Of a stretch of 64,000 nucleotides of DNA, positions 1 through 7,940 are shown in pieces. Source of the stretch: Planctomycetaceae bacterium (lineage in GTDB: Bacteria; Planctomycetota; Phycisphaerae; SM23-33). Numbering within the stretch: the first letter of the stretch is position 1; each line of letters starts with the position of its first letter. Position numbers and translations under genes: made by a program. The stretch covers positions 1 to 64,000 of the forward strand of contig JAJFVE010000091.1 of assembly GCA_021371965.1 (NCBI GenBank), written 5' to 3'. Under the pieces are notes generated by a model, which was not told the origin of the DNA, did not search any database, and saw nothing but the letters and a program-made list of their open reading frames with translations.

Positions 1-1559
1 CCCATCGGGAAGGTCACGCGGATCTTGTAGAGCTTCAGCGCCGGCAGCGGATGGAATGTGTCGATGCGCGTCTGAACCGCCAGGTCCCGCAGGGTCTGCT
101 CCTGGGCCTCGCGCGAGGGGCTGGTCAGCGTGAACCACAGGTTATAGTCGTGCTTGCGCTGGTAGTTGTGCGTCACGCCGTCCAGGAGGCTCACGGCCGC
201 GGCGACCTCTTCCAGTTGCGGCGGCGGCACGCGGGCCGCGACGAGCGTTGAAACGTATCCCAGGCAGCGCGAGTCGAAGACGGCCCCGAGGCGGCGGATG
301 GCGCCGGAATTCTTTAACGCCTCCACGCGCCGCAGGACCTCGCCGGCGTCGAGACCGAGGGCGGCGCCCAGAACGTCGTACGGGCGCGCCGCGACGGGGA
401 AATCGGTCTGGATCAGGTCCAGCAGCTTGGCGTCGGTTGAGTCGCACTGCGGCACGCACAACGGAGGTGTGCGTGGCACCCCGTCCGTCGCGTCGCATGT
501 GGCCCGCGGACGGCCTTTAGGCTGATACGTGCAGAAGGGCTCCTCGTTGAGGTAGTCGCCGGAGAAGGCGTGGGCCCGCGCGCGGCAGCCGCCGCAGACC
601 TTGCCGAACTCGCACGCGCCGCATCGGCCGTGATAGGCGTCCAGGTCGCGCATCTGCAGGAAGACCGGCGAGGTTTCCCATATCTTGCGGAAATTGAAAC
701 CCTCGGCACGGACATCGCCGCACTCGACGTCAAGGAACCCGCAGATCTGCACCTTCCCGCGGTGCGAGATGAAAGCGAACTGCTGGCCGCCCATGCACCC
801 CTTGGCCGCGTGGGCGCCGCTGGTGTGCAGGCCCAATTGGCGGACGATGCGCTGGTAGTGCGGGGCGCATGTGACGCGGATCATGATGTCATTGCGCTGC
901 TGGCGCCGGGCCAGCCAGTGCAGCGTCTGCTCGTACTGCTGAGGCGAGATCTCCAGATCGGCCAACGCCTTGCCCCGGCCGGTGGGCACCAGCAGGAACG
1001 GGTTGAAAACCTCGGCGCCCAGGCTGATTGCCAACTCGAGAATCGCCGGCAACTCGTGCAGATTGTGCTGCGTGATGGTCGTGTTGATTTGAAAGCCCAG
1101 GCCCTGCCTCTTGGCGGCCGCCAGCCCGCGCAGCGAACTTTCAAACGCGCCGGGGATCCCGCGGAACTCGTCGTGGCTTTGGGCGGTGGCGCCGTCGAGG
1201 GAGATGGAAATATGCCGCACGCCCGCGGCGAGGATTCGCCGGGCGGATTCGTCGTCCAGCAGCGCCCCGCACGGGGCCATGACCGCGCGCAGGCCCAGCT
1301 TGCCGGCGTACGCGGCGATCTCATAAATGTCCTCGCGCAGCATCGGCTCGCCGCCGGTGAGGATGATGATCGGCTTGGCGAAGGAGGCGATGTTGTCCAG
1401 CAGTTGCATGCACTCCCGCGTCGACAGCTCACCAGGGTACGGCTCGCGCTGGGCGGCGGCACGGCAGTGCTTGCACGCCAGCAGGCAACTGCGCGTGACT
1501 TCCCACGCAATCAGACGCGGCAGAAACTGCTGCGCGCCGCTGTCGCCGCCGAAAGGCAT
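1..1559 (-). CDS. ahbD: AhbD haem b synthase fused to a siroheme decarboxylase (AhbA/AhbB-type) domain, partial
   Basis: The frame starts at ATG 1559, which shares its A with the TGA of cobA-hemD, and stays open past base 1. Residues 1-345 are a radical-SAM protein of the AhbD/NirJ group. The CxxxCxxC motif is Cys25, Cys29, Cys32 (WEVTRSCLLACKHC), and the second iron-sulfur region reads CGACEFGKVCGGCRARA. AhbD oxidatively decarboxylates Fe-coproporphyrin III to haem b. From about residue 373 the same frame encodes an Lrp/AsnC-like siroheme decarboxylase, with a winged-helix start (STDAKLLDLIQTDFPV) and the family signature HNYQRKHDYNLWFT. That domain normally is a separate AhbA or AhbB protein that decarboxylates siroheme. 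I checked by hand that both halves share one frame with no stop. The C-terminus lies outside the window, so a second Ahb domain may follow. The linker (residues 360-369) coincides with a dispersed repeat. A sequencing frameshift is unlikely because the join is seamless. Confidence 0.88.
   Translation of the reverse strand, partial: MPFGGDSGAQQFLPRLIAWEVTRSCLLACKHCRAAAQREPYPGELSTRECMQLLDNIASFAKPIIILTGGEPMLREDIYEIAAYAGKLGLRAVMAPCGALLDDESARRILAAGVRHISISLDGATAQSHDEFRGIPGAFESSLRGLAAAKRQGLGFQINTTITQHNLHELPAILELAISLGAEVFNPFLLVPTGRGKALADLEISPQQYEQTLHWLARRQQRNDIMIRVTCAPHYQRIVRQLGLHTSGAHAAKGCMGGQQFAFISHRGKVQICGFLDVECGDVRAEGFNFRKIWETSPVFLQMRDLDAYHGRCGACEFGKVCGGCRARAHAFSGDYLNEEPFCTYQPKGRPRATCDATDGVPRTPPLCVPQCDSTDAKLLDLIQTDFPVAARPYDVLGAALGLDAGEVLRRVEALKNSGAIRRLGAVFDSRCLGYVSTLVAARVPPPQLEEVAAAVSLLDGVTHNYQRKHDYNLWFTLTSPSREAQEQTLRDLAVQTRIDTFHPLPALKLYKIRVTFPM
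453..481. repeat. Dispersed 29-bp repeat with short hairpin, copy inside the ahbD fusion linker
   Basis: This 29-bp stretch matches 46627-46655 at 27 of 29 positions. It contains an inverted pair (CACGCAC and GTGCGTG around a 9-base loop). The other copy is intergenic, while this one is translated as the linker between the AhbD and siroheme-decarboxylase domains. Confidence 0.6.
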
Positions 1560-3088
1560 CAGCAACTTCCTCCCGCGCGTTCGTGATCGAGGATGCACGC
1601 GATCAGCCCGTCGATAGTGTGCACGTTCGCCTCGGCGGCGGGCGCCAGGCCCAGCCCGGCGAGCGTGCGAGTCGTCATCGGGCCGATGCTGGCCAGCCTC
1701 ACCGCGGCCGAGCGCACCGCGTCGGGCGAGACCGCATCGAAAAAATTCTTGACCGTCGAGGAGCTGGTGAAGGTAATCCAGCCGACCTGCCCCTCCTGAA
1801 GGAGCTCGAGGACCTGCTCGGCGCCGCGGCAGTCGGGCTCGGTGCGATAGGCGATCACTTCGGTGACGCAGGCCCCCGCGGCCGTCAGCGCGTCGATCAG
1901 GTCGCGCGGGGCGATGTCGCTGCGCGGGCACAAGATCTTCTTGCCGCGCAAGTCGTCCGCCGCGGCCATGGCGCCGGTCACTTCCGAGCCCGCAAAGGTC
2001 GGCGGCTGGGCGTCGGCGCGCAGACCGTAGCCGGCCAATCGCTCCGCTGTGACCGGGCCGATCACGCACAGCCGACACGGCGCCAGCGCGCGGCTGTCCA
2101 GTCCACCTGCCGCGAGGGCGTTGAAGAACCCGTCAACCGCATTGACACTGGTAAAGACGATCCAATCGAACGCCCCCGGATTGGCCGCCGCCGCGCGCAG
2201 CGGGGCGTCGTCCTGAGGCGGGGCGATCCGGATGGTCGGCATCTCGATCACCTCGGCGCCCAGTTCTGTCAGCGCATCCGTCAGACCCGACGCATGCTCG
2301 CGGCTGCGGGTGACGACGATCCGCCGCCCGTGCAGGGCGCGGCGCTCGAACCAGTTAAGCCGCTCTCGCAGGCGCACCACCTGCCCGACGACAATCAGGG
2401 CCGGAGGCATCAGGTTCGCGTCGCGCGCCACTTGCGCCAGCGTCGCCACCGTGGCGGTCACCACCTGCTGCTGCACCGTCGTGCCCCAGCGCACGATGGC
2501 CGCCGGCGTGGCGGCATCGAGGCCGTGCTCCATCAGTTGCCGGCAGATCGACTCGACATTCGCCACGCCCATGTAGAACACGAGCGTGCCCTTCCACCGC
2601 GCCAGGGCTTCGTAGTCCAGATCGGAGGCCTCTTTGTCCGGCGTCTCGTGGCCGGTCACCAGGCCCACGTTGCCGGCCATCAGGCGGTGCGTGACGGGAA
2701 TGCCCGCATACGCCGGGGCAGCAATGCCCGACGTCACGCCGGGCACTTCCTCGAAGGGCACGCCGGCCTCGACGGCCGCCAACGCCTCCTCGCCCCCGCG
2801 GCCGAAGACATACGGGTCACCGCCTTTGAGGCGCACCACGGCAGCGCCGCCGCGGGCCTTGGCCACCAGCAACTGGTTGATCTGGTCTTGCGACATGGCA
2901 TGACGGGCGGCCTGCTTGCCGACATAGATCAGTTCCGCATCCGCCCGCGCGTGCTTGAGCAGGCGCGGCGAGGCCAGGTAGTCGTACACCACCACGTCCG
3001 CGCCGGCCAGCAGCTCCGCAGCGCGAACGGTAATGAGCCCCGGGTCGCCCGGGCCGGCGCCGACGAGATAGATGCATCCCTTTCTCAC
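1559..3088 (-). CDS. cobA-hemD: Bifunctional uroporphyrinogen III methyltransferase / uroporphyrinogen III synthase
   Basis: This is a 509-residue fusion. Residues 1 to about 245 are the SAM-dependent methyltransferase CobA (SUMT): the start GCIYLVGAGPGDPGLITVRA, then VVRLKGGDPYVFGRGGEE and PGVTSGIAAPAYAGIPVTHR are diagnostic. Residues from about 253 to the end are HemD, which closes hydroxymethylbilane to uroporphyrinogen III (RRIVVTRSREHASGLTDAL, and DWIVFTSVNAVDGFF). Together they take the HemC product to precorrin-2 on the way to siroheme. The start overlaps the hemC stop as ATGA, and the stop overlaps the ahbD start, so translation is probably coupled. This fusion order is common in anaerobes that use the siroheme route to haem. 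No precorrin-2 dehydrogenase or ferrochelatase domain is attached. Confidence 0.96.
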   Translation of the reverse strand: MRKGCIYLVGAGPGDPGLITVRAAELLAGADVVVYDYLASPRLLKHARADAELIYVGKQAARHAMSQDQINQLLVAKARGGAAVVRLKGGDPYVFGRGGEEALAAVEAGVPFEEVPGVTSGIAAPAYAGIPVTHRLMAGNVGLVTGHETPDKEASDLDYEALARWKGTLVFYMGVANVESICRQLMEHGLDAATPAAIVRWGTTVQQQVVTATVATLAQVARDANLMPPALIVVGQVVRLRERLNWFERRALHGRRIVVTRSREHASGLTDALTELGAEVIEMPTIRIAPPQDDAPLRAAAANPGAFDWIVFTSVNAVDGFFNALAAGGLDSRALAPCRLCVIGPVTAERLAGYGLRADAQPPTFAGSEVTGAMAAADDLRGKKILCPRSDIAPRDLIDALTAAGACVTEVIAYRTEPDCRGAEQVLELLQEGQVGWITFTSSSTVKNFFDAVSPDAVRSAAVRLASIGPMTTRTLAGLGLAPAAEANVHTIDGLIACILDHERAGGSC

Positions 3089-4044
3089 AAACCGTTCTCC
3101 GCCTTCAATTGTGCCGCCGCCCGGGCGAGGATCTCGCCGCAGCCAAGACCGGTCAGCACCTGCCCCAGTTTGCCTCCCAGAGCCTCGGCGCTGGCGACAT
3201 CCGAAACCGGCGCCGCCAGCGTCTCTCGCAAGAGACGCTGGCCGTCGAGTTCGCAGGCCATTGCCGTCAGCACCATCATACCGCTTGGCCCTTCAAAGCG
3301 AGCGTAAGCCCCGACGGGAATCTGGCACCCGCCACCCAGGGCGGTCAGCATCGCGCGTTCGGCCGTCACCGCCCAGCGGGTGGGGGCGTGCTCCAAGGCC
3401 GACAGGAATTCGATCAGCGCGGCATCGTCGCTTCGGGTTTCGATGGCCAGAGCGCCTTGGCCGCAGGCGGGCAGAAAGACCGCCGGGTCCAGGCGTTCAC
3501 TGATGCGGTTCTCCAGGCCCGACCGCACCAGCCCCGCGCAGGCCAGCACCGTGGCTGCAGCCGGGCCCTCGTCGAGCTTTCTCAGCCGCGTCTGCACATT
3601 GCCGCGGGCGGGCTGAACGTTCAGGTCGCTACGGCGATGCAGCAACTGCCCGCGGCGCCGCAGCGAGCCGCTGAGCACCATCGCCCCAGGCGGCAGCGAC
3701 TCCAGCGTCGCATTGCCCTTGGCGACCAACGCGTCGGCAGGGTCTTCCCGCACCGGGATCGCCGCCAGCGTCAGCCCGTCGGCCAGTCGCGTCGGAAGGT
3801 CCTTGAGGGAGTGAACGGCCAGGTCGATGCTTGCCGCTCTGAGAGCATCCTCGATTTCCGTGGTGAACAGGCCCTTCTCAAGCGTGCCGTACCGCCTGGC
3901 GGAGAGGGCTTCGTCGCCGCGGGTCTTGATGATCGCGATGTCCACGGCTACCTCGGCCGACAAGGCCGCGATGCGCTGCGCCACGTGATGGGCCTGCCAC
4001 AGGGCCAGCGGCGAGCCGCGCGTTCCGATGCGAATGAGCCTCAT
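3085..4044 (-). CDS. hemC: Porphobilinogen deaminase (hydroxymethylbilane synthase)
   Basis: The protein is 319 residues, a normal length for HemC. It polymerises four porphobilinogen units into hydroxymethylbilane. The N-terminus RIGTRGSPLALWQAHHVA and the substrate-site stretch IKTRGD are typical. So are HSLKDLPT, the arginine-rich SLRRRGQLLHRRSDLNV, and the dipyrromethane-cofactor cysteine in ALGGGCQIPVGAYA. It follows ahbC by about 60 bases and overlaps cobA-hemD by four bases, so it belongs to the same operon and supplies the tetrapyrrole entering the siroheme branch. Assignment is secure. Confidence 0.97.
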   Translation of the reverse strand: MRLIRIGTRGSPLALWQAHHVAQRIAALSAEVAVDIAIIKTRGDEALSARRYGTLEKGLFTTEIEDALRAASIDLAVHSLKDLPTRLADGLTLAAIPVREDPADALVAKGNATLESLPPGAMVLSGSLRRRGQLLHRRSDLNVQPARGNVQTRLRKLDEGPAAATVLACAGLVRSGLENRISERLDPAVFLPACGQGALAIETRSDDAALIEFLSALEHAPTRWAVTAERAMLTALGGGCQIPVGAYARFEGPSGMMVLTAMACELDGQRLLRETLAAPVSDVASAEALGGKLGQVLTGLGCGEILARAAAQLKAENGL

Positions 4045-4102
4045 GCGTCCTGCTCCTCCAGTTCGGCCGGCGATTCCCGCAGGATCGTCTCGTCTTGGGC
4101 CG

Positions 4103-5401
4103 CTAGGATCGTGGTGGGCATTGATGCGACCTCGCGGTTTGCGATGCGTTAACCGAACTATCCGCCGCCGGGACGATGCCGTTGGCGGCGAGAATTTCCT
4201 GCCCCGAGATCTCCCCGGGCGTCAGGTAGCAGCCCGGGTCGGCGGCCCAGGGGTCGCCCGTCAGGCTCTCGGCCCGCGCCCGCGAGGAGCCGCCGCAGAT
4301 CATCTTGAACCGGCAGTGCCCGCAGGGATCCTTGAGCAGGTCCAGGCGGTCTTTGAGCCCGCGCATGATCGGGTCGGAAGTGTCCTGCCAGATCTGCGAA
4401 AACGCCCGCTGGCGCACGTTGCCGAAGCTGCGGAACATCGAGAACTGGTCGGCGTGAACGTTGCCGTTGAAGTCGATGTTCCCGATGCCCACCCCGCTGG
4501 AAAACCGCGCCCCGCCGTTCCAGGCCAGCATGTCCAGCACCTGCCGCGCCCGCGGGTGCCCCTCGCGAAGCATCCGAAGATACAGGTAAGGCCCGTCGCA
4601 ATGATTGTCCACCGTCAGGATTTCCACCTTCTTGAGGCCATCGGCCAGTTCGGCGGCGGCGTTGAAAATGGTGTCGATCGCCTGTCGCGATTCCGCAGCC
4701 GACAGCGCCTCAAGCCCCTGCCCTCGCCCCGAGGGCACCAGATGGTAGAAGCACACGCGGTTGATCCCCTCGCGCTCGATCAAGGCGAAAACGGCAGGCA
4801 GGTCGCTGCAGGTCTGGCGGGTCAGGGTCAGCCTCAGGCCGACCTTCTGGCCGGCGTCGATGCAATGCCGCAGCCCCGCCAGCGTTCGGTCGAACGCCCC
4901 GGCCACGCCGCGGAACCGGTCGTGAATCTCGGCGGCGGCGCCGTCGAGGCTGATGCCGATGTACGCGAACTCCAATTCCTTGAACTGCCGGGCCACCTCG
5001 GCGTCGATCAAGGTGCCGTTGGTCGAGAGCACCACGTGCAAGCCTTGCTTTCGCGCGTGTGCGGCCAGTTCCAGCAGGTCGCCGCGCACCAGCGGCTCGC
5101 CGCCGGAGAAGAGAACCGCCGGGACATGGAAGGCTGCCAGGTCATCCAGAACGGCCTTGCACTCGTCGGTCGTGAGCTCTCCGCTGTAGCGGCAGGACTG
5201 GGAGTCGGTATAGCAGTGGACGCACTTGAGGTTGCAGCTGCGCGTGACGTTCCAGACGACGATGGGACGGCGCTGCGAGGCGCTGCGCGCCACGAGCATC
5301 CGCTGATGCGCCGGCGGGTCGATCTGCGTCACCGCCCGCCCGTAGCGGTGAGGCGTGCTCGGCGTCTCCAGCCCAGCATACAATGCACTTACATCCAGCA
5401 T
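4103..5401 (-). CDS. ahbC: AhbC, 12,18-didecarboxysiroheme deacetylase (radical SAM)
   Basis: This 432-residue radical-SAM protein has CxxxCxxC at Cys56, Cys60, Cys63 (NVTRSCNLKCVHCYTD), GGEP at the SAM-binding loop, and a C-terminal cluster region CGHCRFKMICGGSSRARAES ending GDPWAADPGC. AhbC removes acetate side chains from 12,18-didecarboxysiroheme to give Fe-coproporphyrin III, the AhbD substrate. The N-terminal extension of about 45 residues and the GDPWAADPGCYLT end separate it from AhbD. NirJ of haem d1 synthesis is the close alternative, but no other nir genes are present and ahbD is in the same operon. It is the first gene of the operon, and its upstream region carries two palindromes. 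Confidence 0.9.
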   Translation of the reverse strand: MLDVSALYAGLETPSTPHRYGRAVTQIDPPAHQRMLVARSASQRRPIVVWNVTRSCNLKCVHCYTDSQSCRYSGELTTDECKAVLDDLAAFHVPAVLFSGGEPLVRGDLLELAAHARKQGLHVVLSTNGTLIDAEVARQFKELEFAYIGISLDGAAAEIHDRFRGVAGAFDRTLAGLRHCIDAGQKVGLRLTLTRQTCSDLPAVFALIEREGINRVCFYHLVPSGRGQGLEALSAAESRQAIDTIFNAAAELADGLKKVEILTVDNHCDGPYLYLRMLREGHPRARQVLDMLAWNGGARFSSGVGIGNIDFNGNVHADQFSMFRSFGNVRQRAFSQIWQDTSDPIMRGLKDRLDLLKDPCGHCRFKMICGGSSRARAESLTGDPWAADPGCYLTPGEISGQEILAANGIVPAADSSVNASQTARSHQCPPRS

Positions 5402-5435
5402 CCGTCACCTCTGATATCGTACCGGGCGCGAAATC

Positions 5436-5466
5436 AAAAAGTAATGCAAACAACGAATTACTTTTT
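5436..5466. repeat. Perfect inverted repeat, 10-bp arms, upstream of ahbC
   Basis: The arms are 5436-5445 (AAAAAGTAAT) and 5457-5466 (ATTACTTTTT), separated by 11 bases, 35 bases upstream of the ahbC start. The AT-rich palindrome could be an operator or a hairpin in the ahbC leader. Which of these it is cannot be told from sequence. Confidence 0.6.
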
Positions 5467-5495
5467 CATTTGGGGCCGTATGCCCCTGTCCAGCG

Positions 5496-5538
5496 CAAGT
5501 ATTCATCAAAGCCACACGATGGCTTTGATGAATACTTG
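5496..5538. repeat. Perfect inverted repeat, 19-bp arms, between the haem and menaquinone operons
   Basis: The arms 5496-5514 (CAAGTATTCATCAAAGCCA) and 5520-5538 are exact reverse complements around the 5-base spacer CACGA. There is no T-run on either side, so it does not look like an ordinary intrinsic terminator. It lies between divergent genes rather than convergent ones. It could be a regulatory cruciform, an RNA hairpin in either leader, or a small mobile palindrome. Confidence 0.7.
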
Positions 5539-5658
5539 GTGCCTCCGCCGCGACTTTTCCCCTGCAACCGGGCATTGCCTGCGGCACGGCCATCACAAAA
5601 GCTGCTCGAGGAATTTTACCGCGGACCGCCCCCGCCTTGGTATATGCTTTGACGGCAT

Positions 5659-6486
5659 ATGACTCTTGAAAGGATGCCTCCGCTGAATCTGACGATTGCC
5701 TATTCCCCCTGTCCCAACGACATGTTCGTCTTTCATGACCTGGCGAGCGGGACGCTGCGGTTGCACGGCTGCCAGTTGCAGGTGAGCCTGCACGATGTCC
5801 AGACGCTTAACGAACTTGCCCAGGACGCGCGGTACGACGTGACAAAGCTGTCATTGCCAGCCTATCTGAGGGTTCGCTCGAAATATCAGATGCTCCGCTC
5901 GGGGGCGGCGATGGGGTTCGGTTGTGGGCCCGTCGTGGTCGCCGCCAGGGCGATCGCTCGCGACGATCTGGCTTCCTGCCGCGTCGCCATCCCCGGCGAA
6001 CTGACGACGGCGCATCTTCTGTTTCAGTTGTGGGCGCCCCGCGTCGCCGAGACGCTCTTCGTCCGCTACGATAAGATCATGGACCTCGTGGCCGCCGGGC
6101 AAGTCGACGCCGGCGTGATCATTCACGAAAGCCGGTTCGTCTATCCGAGCAAGGGGCTGGGCCTGGTGGTCGACCTGGGGCAATGGTGGCAGGACCAGAC
6201 CGGCCTTCCCGTGCCGCTGGCCTGCATCGCCGCGCGGCGGACGTTGGGGCAGGAAACCATCGCGGCATTCGACTCGCTGCTGCAAGAGGCCGTCGAGAAC
6301 TCGATGTCGCATCCCGAGGCCACCCTTCCCTATGTTGCCCAGTCCGCAACCGAGATGGACGAGGCCGTCCTGCGAAAACATATCGCGACCTTCGTCAATG
6401 ATTACACGCTGAATATCGGCCCCGATGGCCACGAGGCCGTCAGGCGTCTTGAAGCCATGGCCCAGGCGGCGGGGTTGCTGCCATGA
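5659..6486 (+). CDS. mqnD: 1,4-dihydroxy-6-naphthoate synthase
   Basis: The protein is 275 residues, with the MqnD signature YSPCPNDMFVFHDL near the N-terminus and a periplasmic-binding-protein-like fold. It converts cyclic dehypoxanthine futalosine to 1,4-dihydroxy-6-naphthoate. The conserved stretch VDAGVIIHESRFVYPSKGLG is also typical. Two starts are possible, ATG 5659 and ATG 5674. The family homology begins just after the second, but the AAAGG before it is too close to serve as a normal ribosome site, so the start is unresolved. It is the first gene of the futalosine operon and overlaps the next gene by four bases. Confidence 0.93.
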   Translation: MTLERMPPLNLTIAYSPCPNDMFVFHDLASGTLRLHGCQLQVSLHDVQTLNELAQDARYDVTKLSLPAYLRVRSKYQMLRSGAAMGFGCGPVVVAARAIARDDLASCRVAIPGELTTAHLLFQLWAPRVAETLFVRYDKIMDLVAAGQVDAGVIIHESRFVYPSKGLGLVVDLGQWWQDQTGLPVPLACIAARRTLGQETIAAFDSLLQEAVENSMSHPEATLPYVAQSATEMDEAVLRKHIATFVNDYTLNIGPDGHEAVRRLEAMAQAAGLLP

Positions 6487-7940
6487 TCGCCGTGCTGGCT
6501 GCGACGACCGCTGAAGCGGCCGCTCTCGTGGAGCAATTGCACGCCCGGGCGGCCCAGGGCGAAGCGTACGAGACCTATCGGTTTGACGCCGCCGGCAAGG
6601 CCCCCGCCGGCGTGATCATCATCAGCGGAATGGGCCCCGTCGCGGCGGCGGCCGCGACCGAGCATCTGCTGCAGCGATGGTCGCCGGATGCGGTGGTCAA
6701 CGTGGGCGTCTGCGGAACGCTGTCGCCGGAGCTCTCGCGCGGGGCGATGCTGGTCGTCAGCGCCGCCCTCAGCGGCGAGGATGCTTCATGCGAGGCGCTG
6801 CTCTGTGCCGCCGGGCCTTGGAGCGCTTTGCCGGCGGCGCGGCTGGTCAGCGTCCAGACGCCGCTGTTTGGCGACTCTCGCCGCGCCGCCTTTGCCGCGC
6901 GGGCGGATATTGTCGACATGGAAGGCGCTGCCGTCGCCGGCGCCTGCGCGCGGGCCGGCGTGGCGGTGCACCTGGTCAAGGGCGTCACCGATTTCGCCGA
7001 TGCCGCCGGGCGCGAAGACATCCAAGCCAACATCGCCGGGATGTCGCACCATCTCGCCAAGGCGGTCATCGCCGGCCTGAGCGGCCTGAGCCGCCCGCGC
7101 CCGGGGCCAGGGATGCTGGCCAGATTCGTCAAGATCGAGCACGGCCTCTTCAGCCTGCCGCTGCTGCTGGCCGGAGCGTACCTCGGTGCCGCCCGCGCGT
7201 GGCCTTCCCTCTGGACGTTGCTGTTGATCGTGGTCGCCGGAACCGGCGCGCGGATACTGGGCATGGCGACCAACAGGATCTTCGACCGCAAGCTCGACGC
7301 CCTGAACGCCCGCACCGCCGCGCGCGAACTGCCCAGCCGGACGATGTCCCCTGCCGCTGCCATCGCCGTCGCGGCGGCGGGCCTGGCGATGTACATGGCC
7401 GCCGCGGCTGCGCTGGGGCCCTGGTGCCTGAAACTCTCGCCCATCCCCGCGCTGCTGATGGTGCTATATCCGCTGGGCAAGCGGTTCACGAATCTCTGCC
7501 ACTTCGGGATCGGCGCGTGCATGGCCGCAGGGCCTCTGGGCGCTTTCGTGGCGGCGGCGAACTCGCCGGACCTGACAGCCTCGGCGTGGCTGCTGGCGGC
7601 GTTTGCCTTTTTGTGGATCAGCGGGTTCGACATCATCTATGCTTTGCAGGACGTGCAGTCGGACCGGGCCACGGGCGTGCGCAGTCTCCCGGCCAGCCTC
7701 GGCAGCGGCAGGGCCCAGATAGTTTCCGGCGTTGTGCACTTGGCCGCCGCGGGCGCGGCCGCGGAGATGTGGCGCCTGGGCGGAAGCACCATGGCCGCCG
7801 GGGCGGCCCTGGCCGTGACGGTCGCGGGCCTGGCGCTGGCGTATTGGCCGGGGATCGACGTGCGGGCGCGATTCTTCCCCATCTCGGTCATCAGCGGCGT
7901 GGGCGGGGCCTTGATCCCTATACTAGGGAGTAGCCTATGA
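6483..7940 (+). CDS. mqnB-mqnP: MqnB-like futalosine/aminofutalosine hydrolase fused to UbiA-family prenyltransferase (MqnP-like)
   Basis: The protein is 485 residues. Residues 1 to about 210 resemble nucleoside phosphorylase/MTA-SAH nucleosidase proteins (GVIIISGMGPVAAAAATEHL, VNVGVCGTLSPELSRG, and DMEGAAVAGACARAGV with the catalytic-type DMEGA). This fits the step that releases the base from futalosine or aminofutalosine. Residues from about 216 on are a membrane prenyltransferase with the two aspartate-rich motifs of UbiA: N264-R-I-F-D268-R-K-L-D272, and D383 to D394 (DIIYALQDVQSD). Multiple hydrophobic helices follow. The second half would prenylate the naphthoate ring at the membrane. 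Fusing a soluble nucleosidase to a membrane prenyltransferase is unusual, as the two act at non-adjacent steps. It overlaps mqnD and ubiX by four bases each. Confidence 0.88.
   Translation: MIAVLAATTAEAAALVEQLHARAAQGEAYETYRFDAAGKAPAGVIIISGMGPVAAAAATEHLLQRWSPDAVVNVGVCGTLSPELSRGAMLVVSAALSGEDASCEALLCAAGPWSALPAARLVSVQTPLFGDSRRAAFAARADIVDMEGAAVAGACARAGVAVHLVKGVTDFADAAGREDIQANIAGMSHHLAKAVIAGLSGLSRPRPGPGMLARFVKIEHGLFSLPLLLAGAYLGAARAWPSLWTLLLIVVAGTGARILGMATNRIFDRKLDALNARTAARELPSRTMSPAAAIAVAAAGLAMYMAAAAALGPWCLKLSPIPALLMVLYPLGKRFTNLCHFGIGACMAAGPLGAFVAAANSPDLTASAWLLAAFAFLWISGFDIIYALQDVQSDRATGVRSLPASLGSGRAQIVSGVVHLAAAGAAAEMWRLGGSTMAAGAALAVTVAGLALAYWPGIDVRARFFPISVISGVGGALIPILGSSL

Noticed and set aside
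1583..3307. A 574-codon open frame on the plus strand opposite cobA-hemD
   Set aside because: The opposite strand encodes a complete CobA-HemD with all motifs; this frame has no motif.
5383..5652. Small open frames across the ahbC-mqnD divergent region on both strands
   Set aside because: They read through the palindromes, have no conserved motif, and overlap the expected promoter area of both operons.
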